Shown piece by piece: positions 19,472-29,730 of a DNA stretch of 64,000 nt. The stretch is taken from the NCBI RefSeq assembly GCF_000003815.2, contig NC_049987.1, forward strand, positions 15,838,999 to 15,902,998, in the 5' to 3' direction. Below the pieces are notes generated by a model, which made no database searches, was not told the origin of the DNA, and worked only from the letters and a program-made list of their open reading frames with translations. Every line of letters starts with the position of its first letter. Position 1 is the first letter of the stretch. The translations under genes were made by a program, and so were the position numbers. This DNA comes from Branchiostoma floridae. Its lineage: Eukaryota > Chordata > Leptocardii > Amphioxiformes > Branchiostomatidae.

Positions 19472-21239
19472 TGGATTAAGCAACCACCCCGCCATTTCAA
19501 AATTTTGTGCAGTATGTCAACAAGTAATGTATCGAAAGTACAATTCATCCTCCCTATCTCCTTCCCCATGCCAGAGAAATCACACTGGTTTACTTGGATT
19601 TATAATCTTAGGCCAATATCTTGTCCAGGGGGTGTCTTTATTCGGACGTTTTATGGAACTTACATTGGGTCAGTCACACATGGAACTCTACGCCAAGTTG
19701 GAGGAGGCGAAAACAGAAGCTTCAAGGGCTCTGGTATCCAAACCCAACAATGACAGACTCATACCAACAGATGCATGGAAACATGACAGGGAAATCACTC
19801 AAGGACATCAAAAATATTGCAAGTCTGTGAGCACACTACATTACATAAAGATAGTTGTCAATCATGTTACTTTGAATTTTGAAACCAGAACGTCGTATTG
19901 CGTTGGTCTCGTTGGTAACATTGGGAGAGATTGCAACCACACGGTAAACCATATAGTCAAATATTTAATCATACATACCCTATTTTATGCAAACACCACA
20001 TGCTGTTGATTGGCAGTACTTTATTGTAATGATGACCTTTCAAGCCAGGGAAATTAAAAAACTATTCTACTAATAGGTATGATGAAGTAAAACGTCACCA
20101 GAATCTCATACTACGATGATTATATTTAACAATACAAGATCAATAGGAGACGATCGGCAGCAAGCCAAAGGGATATGCCAAACAGACTGGTGCCAGCCAG
20201 ACCAGGGCCCGAGGAGACGGGACCCGAGCACAGGGAGGGCCAAGTGGATCGAGGCCGAGCAGAGGGAGTGGAGGGAGGCCGAACGGAGGAAGGTCCAGCC
20301 TCTTGCCCATCGCCCAGCCAAATAATGTCAGAAAGAGGGAACATGGCCCCAAATGTCAATGGTTGAAGCATGGACATACACACGACAAGCTGTCGAGCTG
20401 TCTGGAAACACTTTAACAGACATACTTAAAAAGAATAGCAACAATGTAAAACATTTTGCCATAAATTGTGCTAAACTCATGTTTTCAGACCCGGAACTTG
20501 TAATCTGGAATGATAGGATCAGCTCTGATAGGATCAGCTCTGGATCAGCACAAAATAGGACTCACTCATCAAGGCCTATGTAGAGCGCCACTATCCGACG
20601 CAGCACAGAGAATCAGATGAGATCTAGAAATCTTGTAGAGACCAAATCAATTCGTGGGTTGTGTATCTGAAATCTAATGGTGTCCTCGAGGAGACCGATA
20701 TTTAGATAATTTAGCTGATTTGTACTTTGTTTATTAAATACTGTTATGCTGTATTCAAGCTACTTTTTTGATATGTATTGATTAGTTTTTTTGTCCATGT
20801 ATTGAGAACTTTGCAATTCATTCTGCATTCACTGCTGCTATGCTAGGTTTGTTTTCAAGGTTGAAATTGAATGTAAATAAAAGTATATATCACCAACATT
20901 TCGCCCTGATGGACATGACAGACTTATTTATGATCACGGGTTTTCGATTACGCTTTTGGGTTTATTGGGATGTCTATTACAAACTAGGCAAACCAGCACG
21001 ACCCTTTCCACTATAGTCCTTAAACCTTTTCAAGTCCACGCAAATCCTAACAAAAGAACAATGTCAATAGCTATCGCTTTTCCACGCGGAAACAGATGAC
21101 AGCCCTTCAAAGCACGGTAGGGGCGTGTGTATGATGGACAAAAAACACGACACGAATGACTACAGGCCTCCCCATTATGATAACAGAAAACCACCAGCGC
21201 CGAACTGTACCTGTAGCTTTTCAAAACACTGCTACTTTG
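19472..21239. other. Unassigned, transposon-derived sequence
   Basis: Scattered short frames. One at 20353-20583 (NNVKHFAINCAKLMFSDPEL) has some resemblance to BEN-domain helices but is too short to call. A tandem GATAGGATCAGCTCT duplication is at 20513-20543. The 20.1-20.4 kb block is GC-rich without a domain. Confidence 0.35.
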
Positions 21240-21452
21240 TCTTTTTGTAGCAACCGATGCTGAAACACCAGCAGAATATGACACTGAGGACCAGGCTGAG
21301 GGCCCTCTGGATTTTACAGACATGAAGTTGCTACTAACTTGTTTTTCTTAACAATCTTTAAAACCTCTTGTTTTCGTACTAATGTCTGAAAGGAAGAATG
21401 CGGAAAACAAGAAAGTGATGCGGCATATCAAACAACTTCATCCAACAGCCCC
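21240..21452 (+). pseudogene. Second MULE transposase remnant
   Basis: Reads PLVFVLMSERKNAENKKV followed by HIKQLHPTAP, matching the VPLVxVLMSxRKxxDYKKV segment of the MULE copy at 19.4 kb. Upstream in the same direction is an acidic stretch (AEYDTEDQAEGPLDF). The MDGTF segment is missing. Confidence 0.5.
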
Positions 21453-21479
21453 CAACTTAGGGACTGGTCGATATTTAGC

Positions 21480-21608
21480 AGGGGGGGAGGGCCGGTCGTC
21501 AGAGGGTCGGGTCAAAAAATTTTTCGTAGGCCCTCCCCCCAGGTCAAAAAAATTTTCCTAGGCCCTCCCCCCAAGTCAAAATATTTTTCCTAGGCCCTCC
21601 CCCCTCTT
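21480..21608. repeat. Tandem repeat, CCCAGGTCAAAAAAATTTTCCTAGGCCCT-type units
   Basis: Three consecutive units of about 36-37 bp, each with TAGGCCCTCCCCCC, led by GGGGGGGAGGGCCGG. Similar G/C-homopolymer phrases occur at the window start (10-30, 320-345). Confidence 0.8.
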
Positions 21609-22509
21609 ATAAAATTTGAGAAATATTAAAGACGCCAATAAATCACTGCGCTCCCGCTTGGAAATGTCCTTTACACCATACTTATGCTACTGGTTTTCAT
21701 CGCGAGGCAGATCTCTTACCCCTAGCAAAAAAAGGGAAATTGAATTTCTCGGAGCCCATAAATATATGATTCATGGAGGCTACTGTGTTCTTCTGATATT
21801 CATAAATCCACTCTATCCAAACAACGCCACAAACTGAGTATTTTGTACCTGGATTTCTAGTAGATTTGCGCCGCTTCCCGGCGCGCGCCCCGCCCCTTTA
21901 CTTAATTAACGCATTACAAGTTCATGGGGTCTGAGGAGCTTGTCGGAGACAATTTTCAATTCAAATACCTTTTGTACTTTTTCTTGGTTCTGTGGTGGCA
22001 ATAACTGACGGTAATTAATCGGGGGGAAATGACTACAAAAACGTCAGCACGATGCGACTGACCAAAACTGAAGTGGGGAGGGGGGAGCCGACGTGTGACG
22101 ACGATCCCACGGCGGGGTCGACAGTTCGCCTCTGTAGATGCCGGCGGGCGTGCGAACGCAGATTTGTACTTGGGAGATCTTTTTAAAATGCCACGCTTTT
22201 TGGACATCCATTTTGTCGGTCAAAAATGACGGATCGAATGGGCAAAATTGTCGGGAAACTGGGATGTATTACGAGTCTGACACGTTAGTTCAGATTCTTT
22301 TCTCTGTAGCTGTGTGTGTGTATCAGAGGGCTTGTGAACAGTCACGCTTGTGATGTTCATAGTTTTACAAGTTGTCAACTATCGACAAAGGAATCGTTCA
22401 ACTCAGTTTAAGTTAAATAATGTTTTCCTGCTGGTGCAAACTATAAACAGACGCCAGTTTCCCGGGTTATTCGCAAAGTTTTCCGCTTCTAAGTGATTGA
22501 CGTAACCTA
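21609..22509. other. No gene seen
   Basis: A 73-codon frame at 21616-21837 and others overlap here, without family resemblance or splice signals. Confidence 0.4.
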
Positions 22510-22640
22510 ACCGCGTTTTTTGACGCCCCTGCTGGCTGTGATTGGTTGCAAGTTAATTCGATTTTTCGCATAACGTGGTAAGCCCTGTCAAATCGGTACA
22601 TCTAAAGACTGCCGCCAAGGCTGTTGTCATGGTAACGACA
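22510..22640. promoter_or_regulatory. CCAAT-type box and consensus RFX X-box
   Basis: GTGATTGGTTGC (inverted CCAAT) lies at about 22537-22548 and GTTGTCATGGTAAC at 22623-22636. The latter fits RYYNYY-WW-RRNRAC, the RFX-binding X-box. It could be a promoter for a transcript starting nearby, but no coding exon was identified. Confidence 0.35.
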
Positions 22641-23418
22641 CGTATAGCAACATTTCCCATGCAAATTTAGTTACGCATGTCTTGTACTGCGTTTGATCAT
22701 TATGATAGTTCTCAAGTCGAGAATGTGTACAGATTATAACGTTAACAAGGAAGCGAACATGAAACAAGGAAAGCTGAATTCACAAGTCACACCGGCCGTT
22801 TCACAGTCTGCAGACGGCACACTGTCACCAGTCATTTTCCAGAGCGTTCCAAATTATGAAAGAAAACACGCATTTTCCCGTCATTTTTTGTGGTAAAATC
22901 TGAGGAAAATACCGACATGTGTTGGTACGCGTACGCAGATGTTAACAAGAAATGCAAGTTCTTCTAAGACGCCAAATTTTGTCACCGTGACTGAATTGTG
23001 GTATTACAAACCGGAAGTACATTTTTACGTCACGTTTTCGTAACTTTATCGAGAACTTATTATAGCAGTAGAACACTAAGAAAAGTCTACCCGGTCCTGT
23101 ATGAACTTCGGCTTCATGCTAATTGCCACGCCAGCTTCGTAAGAAAGGTAAACAAATTTTACTGATATTTTTTTCTCCGCCCACCTTTATAATTATACAA
23201 ACTGTAAATGAATACTGTAACATCAATATTTTTACAACGTTGTAGCGGTGTTAAACAGAGATCGCGGCAGCGAAATATTACTGAACGAAATTTCAGCATG
23301 TGGAGCGCCCGAGTCACCAACTTTTTTTACAATGCCGGGCGCGAGGCGTCTCAAGCTTGTGGAGGCCCGGGGAAATATTTGAAATCTAGACCCTCTGAAA
23401 CAGTATTTCCTCTTTGAG
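22641..23418. other. No gene seen
   Basis: No recognisable coding exon. Upstream exons of the kringle gene could lie here or in the following gap. Confidence 0.4.
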
Positions 23419-23518
23419 NNNNNNNNNNNNNNNNNNNNNNNNNNNNNNNNNNNNNNNNNNNNNNNNNNNNNNNNNNNNNNNNNNNNNNNNNNNNNNNNNN
23501 NNNNNNNNNNNNNNNNNN
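23419..23518. other. Assembly gap (100 N)
   Basis: 100 N placeholder. Upstream exons of the kringle gene may be hidden here. Confidence 0.95.
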
Positions 23519-23764
23519 TGATATCAAGGACACTTGCCACATACAGGAGACTGTTTTTTTCTTTGACAGTAGTGCCCTACATTCATCGTGTAAAACAACC
23601 TTTATAAATACAGCCAGGCTCTTCTCGAACTTCTAGATGATAGATCTTTTAACTGCTTTGTTCTTTGTTTGTTAGGTCTTAGCTGCAGCCCTTTGTCTCT
23701 CACTTCCACTCAACATGCCTTCCTTTCCTGTACCAAGTTCAAAGTGGTGTTCAATGTCAGTATG

Positions 23765-24047
23765 TAGTCTCCAAGCAGACCCTACGGTGCCCTAGAGATG
23801 GTATCAAAGCTGGCCAAGTAGTATAGCCGGCACCTGGCCCTACGGTGCCTTAGAGATAGTATCAAAGCTGGCCAAGGAGTATAGCCAGCACAGGGCCCTA
23901 CGGTGCCTTAGAGCTAGCATCAAAGCTGGCCAAGGAGTATAGCCGGCACCGTAGGCACCGGGGTCGGCTGACTCCCTTTGGCCGGCTATACTCCTTGCCC
24001 AGCTTTGATACTATCTCTAAGGCACCGTAGGGTCTGCTTGGAGATTA
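23765..24047. mobile_element. hAT-like MITE with 8-bp target duplication and internal tandem units
   Basis: Flanked by perfect TCAGTATG direct repeats (23757-23764 and 24048-24055). Inverted ends TAGTCTCCAAGCAGACCCT and its complement. Between them are three tandem units of 58-59 bp (CCCTACGGTGCC...GCTGGCCAAG), then one inverted unit. The 8-bp duplication fits the hAT superfamily. No coding capacity. Confidence 0.85.
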
Positions 24048-24242
24048 TCAGTATGGCTTTACGCCTAAATGCTAATTCTAATATTTTTCCATTGTGTCAG
24101 ACTATCCTTTATAGAAAACCTTTGTTAAACTAGCGTTAATAAGTCTACTGCATGTCATTGTGGCATCGGTTACAACATCGTGCAGTATGAAATACTACTG
24201 TATAATTATATAGAAGCTATTACCTCTTTTATCTGCTTTTAG

Positions 24243-24479
24243 AATGCCAGATTGGAGATGGAACATCTTACCGAGGAACAGTCTCTGTGACGGAACCAGG
24301 CAGGACGTGTCAACGCTGGGACAGTCAGGCACCTCACCAACACCAAAGCACGGCCGCTAATTATCCGTCATCCGGACTGGAGGAGAACTACTGCCGGAAT
24401 CCGGACGGCGAACTCGGAGTTTGGTGCTACACCACTGATCGCAGAAAGAGGTTTCAACTGTGTGATGTACCATTATGTG
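24243..24479 (+). CDS. Kringle-domain exon (phase 1-1)
   Basis: Acceptor TCTGCTTTTAG (AG at 24241-24242) and donor TGTG|GTAAGC (GT at 24480-24481) bound 237 nt entering and leaving in phase 1. The 79 codons make one whole kringle: CQIGDGTSYRG, RTCQRWD, YCRNPDG, VWCYTTD, LCDVPLC, with the six expected cysteines and the NYCRNPDG landmark. Kringles are extracellular, disulphide-bonded binding modules. The exon spans the whole domain, the usual shuffled unit. It is followed by a phase-matched last exon at 25732. Upstream exons are not seen; the gap at 23419-23518 or a larger intron may hold them. Confidence 0.93.
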
Positions 24480-24529
24480 GTAAGCTTTGATTCTATAACC
24501 TTAGATAAGAACTGAATGTTTGTTCTGTC

Positions 24530-24988
24530 TTAGGCCATGTTGATTTGATTATATGGATGACATCCTGGCTCGCATCAATTTTCGGCCGTTTCCAAAAAAA
24601 AAAAGGTTTTCGACCACACAGTAAATTGTGCAAAGCAGCTGTAGAGTGAGCACATATATGCCGTAGATCAAGTATCAGAAAGCAGATAACTAATGCCGTA
24701 GAATGCCAAAATAAATCTAAAGTCAAAGAATAGGATGTGAAAGGACAAATAGAAAAAAAATCTATTGTTGGTAGGGGTGGGTACGGTACAGAAAATTCAG
24801 GTATAAGGCCCGTCCAAGTACAGGGGATCAGGACCATTTCCGGACCTGAACCTGGACCTGATTGTCTGTGGAAACTTGAGAATTGGCAATACTCAAAACA
24901 ATGGTAATTGGTCAATTCTGCTACAAAGAAATCTGTTTGGTGGACTCCCACTGGCGTTTTAAAATCCCATCTTCATGTAATCAAGGCT
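24530..24988. mobile_element. Fold-back family, partial copy in the kringle intron
   Basis: Begins GGCCATGTTGATTTG, then runs in the opposite sense through CGACCACACAGTAAATTG, CTATTGTTGG and GGACCTGAACCTGGACC to CATCTTCATGTAATCAAG, matching the 5.53-5.98 kb part of the copy at 4370-6300 inverted. The second arm is missing. Confidence 0.68.
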
Positions 24989-25258
24989 ACGAGGGGCGTT
25001 CAATAAGTAATGGTCCTGACCCACTTCTAGTTGTCTGATCTAGATGAAATTGTATATGTGTAATGATTCATATCTCTATAGATCATGTTGCAAAAAACAA
25101 CTCTGAACTAATTGTGGTTTTTGATTTACAGGAGTTTGAACTGAGTCAGGTGTGAAATGGAGTCAGTTGAGTGTCGCGCAGTGATGCGGCGCAAGAACGC
25201 ACACCAAAGGAGACTTTTGATGACATGAAAGAAACTTATGGTGATGATACCCCATCAG
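24989..25258 (+). mobile_element. Mariner-like transposon fragment cut by a gap
   Basis: The terminal phrase ACGAGGGGCGTTCAATAAG at about 24990 is typical of mariner ends (ACGAGGGNNNTTCAAAAAGT type). At 25171-25258 a frame reads ERTPKETFDDMKETYGDDTP, resembling the N-terminal helix-turn-helix region of mariner transposases (..TFxxxKxxYGxxxxS). It is cut off by the N run at 25259. Confidence 0.58.
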
Positions 25259-25358
25259 NNNNNNNNNNNNNNNNNNNNNNNNNNNNNNNNNNNNNNNNNN
25301 NNNNNNNNNNNNNNNNNNNNNNNNNNNNNNNNNNNNNNNNNNNNNNNNNNNNNNNNNN
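25259..25358. other. Assembly gap (100 N)
   Basis: 100 N placeholder inside the kringle-gene intron and inside a mariner-like copy. Confidence 0.95.
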
Positions 25359-25731
25359 GAATTATTCAAAGTTTTTAAGTATTACGTAGTATGATTTTAT
25401 GTGCGAATGGCATTGTGTACTAGTACATGTACTTAACGCCTTTTTGTATTTTCTTAAATTGGTTTGTTTACCAATGGATGGTTCAGTGTCTGTATTTTCT
25501 TTTGATTTACCAATAAAATGATATTAATAAAAGATGTAGATGGAATTTTGTCGTACAATACTGCTTTTTTTTTACTGATAGCATATGCTGTTTTACAAAT
25601 GCATGAATATAGGTATGTACCAAACTCAAGAACGCAGTTATGAATAGATTCATTCTTATAGTTTAAACACTGTCAGTCAATGTTTGCAATTTGATTAAGT
25701 AAGCATCTCTTTTTTCCTTTCCCATGTACAG

Positions 25732-25805
25732 CTTTTCCAGGCGCAGAGTTCCTGATGGAGCAGACACCACAGCCAGATGTCTGGAACTGTCCATATTCTG
25801 AGTAG
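25732..25805 (+). CDS. Terminal exon of the kringle gene
   Basis: The acceptor has a strong pyrimidine tract (TTTTTTCCTTTCCCATGTACAG-type; AG at 25730-25731). Entry in phase 1 joins G from the kringle exon with CT to give alanine, then FPGAEFLMEQTPQPDVWNC and a stop TAG at 25803-25805. The exact phase match and the poly(A) signal about 100 bp downstream support it as the last exon. The tail has no known domain. Confidence 0.72.
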
Positions 25806-25907
25806 AAATCTGTTTGTTGGAGTATCCCACTCCCACTGACTTTTTAAAATCCATGACTTAAGCAATGCCTCCTGCCTCTGTAAGTTTGACAGTAAAAATG
25901 TTCTGGA

Positions 25908-25913
25908 AATAAA
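25908..25913 (+). terminator. Poly(A) signal AATAAA for the kringle gene
   Basis: AATAAA lies 103 bp past the stop codon at 25803-25805, followed by a T/C-rich stretch. Confidence 0.6.
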
Positions 25914-26299
25914 TCTATACTATACTATACTCTACTTTGTCCTTGTTATTTTCTTGGACTGGCTAGCTCCATAACATGTGAAGGCTGATATAATGTGTTC
26001 ATATTCAAATTGGTCCAAAATCTGGTCCGCTGTTTTTTGTAAGGTCCAAGGAGAAAATCACAATTTCTAGCGTTTGACGTAGTCATTAGCGTGAAATTGC
26101 GTTTCTGCAGTAACACAGTTAGGTTATGCAGGTGAAGTGTTGTACACAGGTGAAGACTAATGAGGGAGTGGCATCCAGGTGTGCGAGTGCAGACAATGGA
26201 TAAGAGGAAGTGACAAGCTGAGATAGTCATTCGAGGTCGCCACTGCTACAGCTACTGCCGTGTCTTCTTTTTGTCGGCAAGTGGCTGTATCAGACGCGT

Positions 26300-26765
26300 T
26301 CAGGATGGCAGAATAGGAGAACTTGGAGTTCACCCAGACCCTGGAGGAGAAGCTGACGGAAGCTAAGAAGCTGCTGGTCGCAGGAAAAGTGGATAAAGCG
26401 GTGGACGAGTTACATAAAGGTGAGCAGTTGATTGCTTATCGACAGAAGTTGGTTCTCTTGGCTGAGAAATCACAAAATTGGTGGTCTATGGTCCAAGAAT
26501 AAATAAAAAATGATCTTGCAGATGATACAGATGATGAAAAAGGTATCGCTAAAGCAGAATACAGAGCTAACAACAAGAAGAAAGAGAGATGAAAAGCCGA
26601 AAATATCGTCCTTTCTGGAAGCCTCAAAACACTAATAATCAGTTCGTGTGAAGTCAAACTTCCGAGTTAATTCAATCAAACCAGCAGGTAACTGTTTTGC
26701 CTACTGGGAAGAGGGTCATTGACGACTCATTTGTCCTAAGTATTCAACGGGAAAGAAACTGCAAA
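26300..26765 (+). pseudogene. DIRS gag-like region with degenerate zinc knuckle
   Basis: Frame reads LEFTQTLEEKLTEAKKLLV, KGEQLIAYRQKLVLLAEKS, NDLADDTDDEKGIAKAEYR, the helical then acidic pattern of DIRS gags. At about 26695-26745 it reads CFAYWEEGH, a stop, then RLICPKYS, a zinc knuckle with its second cysteine lost and a stop after the histidine. Stops also occur at about 26310 and 26500. Confidence 0.65.
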
Positions 26766-27179
26766 GTTAATAGTGATAGAGAATTTTCTTGAAATACCGT
26801 AACTTTAACATTCAGATACTTGACAAGATTCTTCAGGTTTCGAAAATGGTAATTTGAACGAAGTACCTGGAGCAATTTCGCCTGAAGAATGCATGTTATT
26901 GAAAGATTTTGAGTATGAAGGTCAATAAAAAGTGACAGTTAGGAACCGTCTAAGAAGATGTTTGAATGAGTGGTATGAAATTGGTCCTCCTGAATTTGAT
27001 TAGATGTGATAAAGGAAGACTATAAGATACCCTTGGAAGATATACCTGCTACTTCTGTTTCAGATAGCAATGTATCGCTAAGAAGAATGCTGAGTTTGTT
27101 GAATTTGCTATACTTGAATTGTTAGTTAGGCTGTATTGAAGAAGTTTTTGATATACCTTATGTTTGTAATCCCTTATCG

Positions 27180-27700
27180 GTTTCGATACAGCTTAACGGA
27201 AAGAAAAGACTTATTCTAGATTTGAGATATGTGAACTAGTTTATTTACAAAAGAACATTTAAATGTGAAGATTTGAGACTAGTATCGCAAGTGCTGCATA
27301 TGATGAATATGTTTTCTTTTGACTTGAAGTCTGGATATCACCACATTGATATCTTTCCACAGCACAGAAAATTTTAGGTTTTACTTGGTAATTTGTAGGA
27401 TATAAGATATTTTCGTGTTCTGTGTATTGACATTTGGGGTGTTAAGCGCCCCCTATCTGTTCACAAAATTGTTGAAGCCATTAGTAAAGAAATGGCGGAG
27501 TGAAGGAAAAATGAGTTTGTGTATTTAGATTATGCATTAGGAAAATCAAGAAATTATGAGATGTGTAATCTTAATAATTTTGAAAGTATGTACAGATCTA
27601 CTCTGCTTTGCTTGGCTACCTAGCCTACAAAAATGCGTTTGGAAGCCTCAGAAAGTCATGGTTTGGCTTGGAACAGTAATTGATCTAATTAGATATATTT
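27180..27700 (+). pseudogene. DIRS reverse transcriptase, decayed
   Basis: Frame reads QLNGKKRLILDLRYVN, stop, FIYKRTFKCEDLR, then MFSFDLKSGYHHIDIFP. FDLKSGYHHIDI is the catalytic-aspartate segment typical of DIRS/Ngaro reverse transcriptases. The second catalytic region reads FVYLDYALG where a xxDD motif is expected, so the active site is lost. Confidence 0.8.
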
Positions 27701-27989
27701 TTCAGGCAACTGAGAGAAGAATTTGTAAACTTAAAGGCTGTTTGAAAGGAGTCTGTACCGAGATAAACAAGGGTCATGTTGTGGTACATGTATGGAAGTT
27801 GGCCTCTATAGTAGGGCAGTTTATTTCCATGACTATTTGTGTTTGTGATGTTATTTTGTTATTGAATCCAGACAGAGTTGGAACAGTGTTGTCAAGTTGG
27901 ATGACAGAGCAATGTCTGCGTAAAGTTTTGGAATGAACATTTACCTGAATTGAATGGAATTAGAATAAATAGTAGTGGTTATTATGCCA

Positions 27990-28532
27990 AGACAATGCAC
28001 TTTGATGCCTCTAGTATTGGATAATGGAGGTTTTGTTGTTGAATGTGAACAACAATATGTTCAGGGATTTGGGACACACAAAGAAAGCCAGCAAAGCTCC
28101 ACATGGAGAGAGCTGTAGGCTAAATTCAGAGTACTGCATTCAATTAAGGAATAGTTAGTTGGGCAAACCGAGAAATGGTGTGCTGATAGTTAAATTGCAG
28201 TGTATATAGTAAAACTGGAAGTGAGAGTTGCAGGATATCGCTATGAAGATATTTGATTTTTGTGTACTGTATTCCTTTACAATAGAAATAGACTGGATCC
28301 GTAGAAGTAGAAATGAGAAAGCTGATCTGTTGAGTAAGTTTATTCATCGTGATGATTATGTGTTACAAAATAGTTTGTTTCAATGTTTGGACAGGAAATG
28401 GAGTCCTCATGAGATACATAGATTTGAAAATCACTTAAATACAAAGTTAAAGAAGTTTTATTCCAGGACCTGGTGCTCAGGTAGATACGGAGTTGATGCT
28501 TTTCCAATTGATTGGTGCAAAATGAATAATTG
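27990..28532 (+). pseudogene. DIRS RNase H and connection region
   Basis: Frame reads TLMPLVLDNGGFVVE, QGFGTHKESQQSSTWREL, then from 28228 an open frame IEIDWIRRSRNEKADLLSK, WSPHEIHRFENHLNTKLKKF and GVDAFPIDW. The STWREL and NEKADxLSK motifs are RNase H landmarks, and the WxP..xxRF...K...F.S...GVDAF..DW stretch is the conserved DIRS segment after RNase H. This last stretch is open for over 100 codons. Confidence 0.8.
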
Positions 28533-28632
28533 NNNNNNNNNNNNNNNNNNNNNNNNNNNNNNNNNNNNNNNNNNNNNNNNNNNNNNNNNNNNNNNNNNNN
28601 NNNNNNNNNNNNNNNNNNNNNNNNNNNNNNNN
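28533..28632. other. Assembly gap (100 N)
   Basis: 100 N placeholder at the 3' side of the DIRS element. Confidence 0.95.
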
Positions 28633-28735
28633 ATCAGTTAGAGGGCTCAAACCTGCCCCAACAGAAGCTATCTGCCACTTAAATGACAAGACCATATCAT
28701 GTTCAGGACAAGATTGTTATCAACGCCGTTCAACG
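28633..28735 (-). mobile_element. Helentron-like family fragment
   Basis: GAGGGCTCAAACCTGCCCC, AGCTATCTGCCACTTAAATG and CATATCATGTTCAGGAC match the copy at 39740-39820 in the same orientation. Confidence 0.55.
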
Positions 28736-28740
28736 GTTGG

Positions 28741-29239
28741 CGTTCCCTAGAAACATTAGAAGTTTGTAAAGTTATGACTGTAACGCAAAGACACGATGCA
28801 TATGGATCCGAATGTATGAGATAAAGTGAAACATTTAGAAAAAAAAAACTAGACTTGAGCAGGGTGTTGTGTTGTCATTACAGTTAGAGAAGGAATGGGG
28901 AGTGAGGGGGAACGTAGTTTATATATAGGTAAAATTGGGGCCCCCGATATGTCGACACAAATCTAAATCCGAACAGAGGACAAAGGGATAAGGAATTGAG
29001 TACTATCCCGAGATGCTTTGCGAGAGGAAGGGTCTAAATACAGAGCACACCATATGCTCTCACTCGAGTTTAACCAAGCGGGGAGAAGAAGGACGAGCCC
29101 GGAGCCCTGAACTACAGGATATAGGAGACGGGTAGTTATTTAAGAAAAGCAAGAGTGAGATAGAGAAGGCGTCCGCACAGTCATATACTTGGTCAACTTG
29201 CCACTGTACAGACCTTTGGAATTGGCCCTGATATATCGT
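28741..29239. other. No gene seen; may include 3' DIRS sequence
   Basis: Moderately GC-rich with short broken frames, no recognised motif. Confidence 0.35.
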
Positions 29240-29730
29240 ATTCACATTAATTCTGGAAATGACCTCCTATTTTGCATAATTTGTATTTCATTTTGTACAA
29301 CATTCATTTCATTTGTCTAAGCTACATACAGACCAAAAATCATGAAAATCCGTTATTTCTTTCTTGAGTAATCGTCTTCGGAAAGTTTTGACAAAAATTA
29401 CCTTGCAATTTCAACACCAATCGCTGGGGGCCCAAACGTATGCCCTTCTTTCCTAGCACAACAGCTATCTACCAACCATCAATCGTAACCACGGCTTATT
29501 CAGAACACGAGATATAAAAAAAAAACATTTTTCGCTGCAGTTCCAAGTGAAGCCGTTATGGGCCGAAGATTCCCGTAATTATTTCCGTTTTTGTCACACG
29601 CCACCAACACAGCAAAATCATTCACCATTCAGCAACAGTTCTTGAGTTATCTTGAGTTGACACAAACAATCACAGACATACATACACAGGTGAAAATATT
29701 ACACCCATGAATATTTCAAAGGGTAATATA
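29240..29730 (-). mobile_element. Helentron-like element, inverted copy
   Basis: Phrases CCTCCTATTTTGCATAATT, ATCATGAAAATCCGTTATTTC, GGGGGCCCAAACG and TCTTGAGTTATC match the 39.9-40.25 kb copy. On the minus strand the order agrees with the long copy at 8965-10287. Confidence 0.62.

Larger units (their letters stand above)
26300..28532 (+). mobile_element. DIRS-type retrotransposon, decayed
   Basis: Contains in order a gag-like region (26300-26760), a reverse transcriptase (27180-27700) and an RNase H to post-RNase H region (27990-28532), all plus strand, all with many stops and frameshifts. Motifs match DIRS polyproteins rather than LTR elements (see parts). The tyrosine recombinase and terminal repeats were not found; the element runs into the gap at 28533. 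Confidence 0.8.

Noticed and set aside
20353..20583. BEN-domain fragment
   Set aside because: Only a weak helical resemblance over about 20 residues; too short to call.
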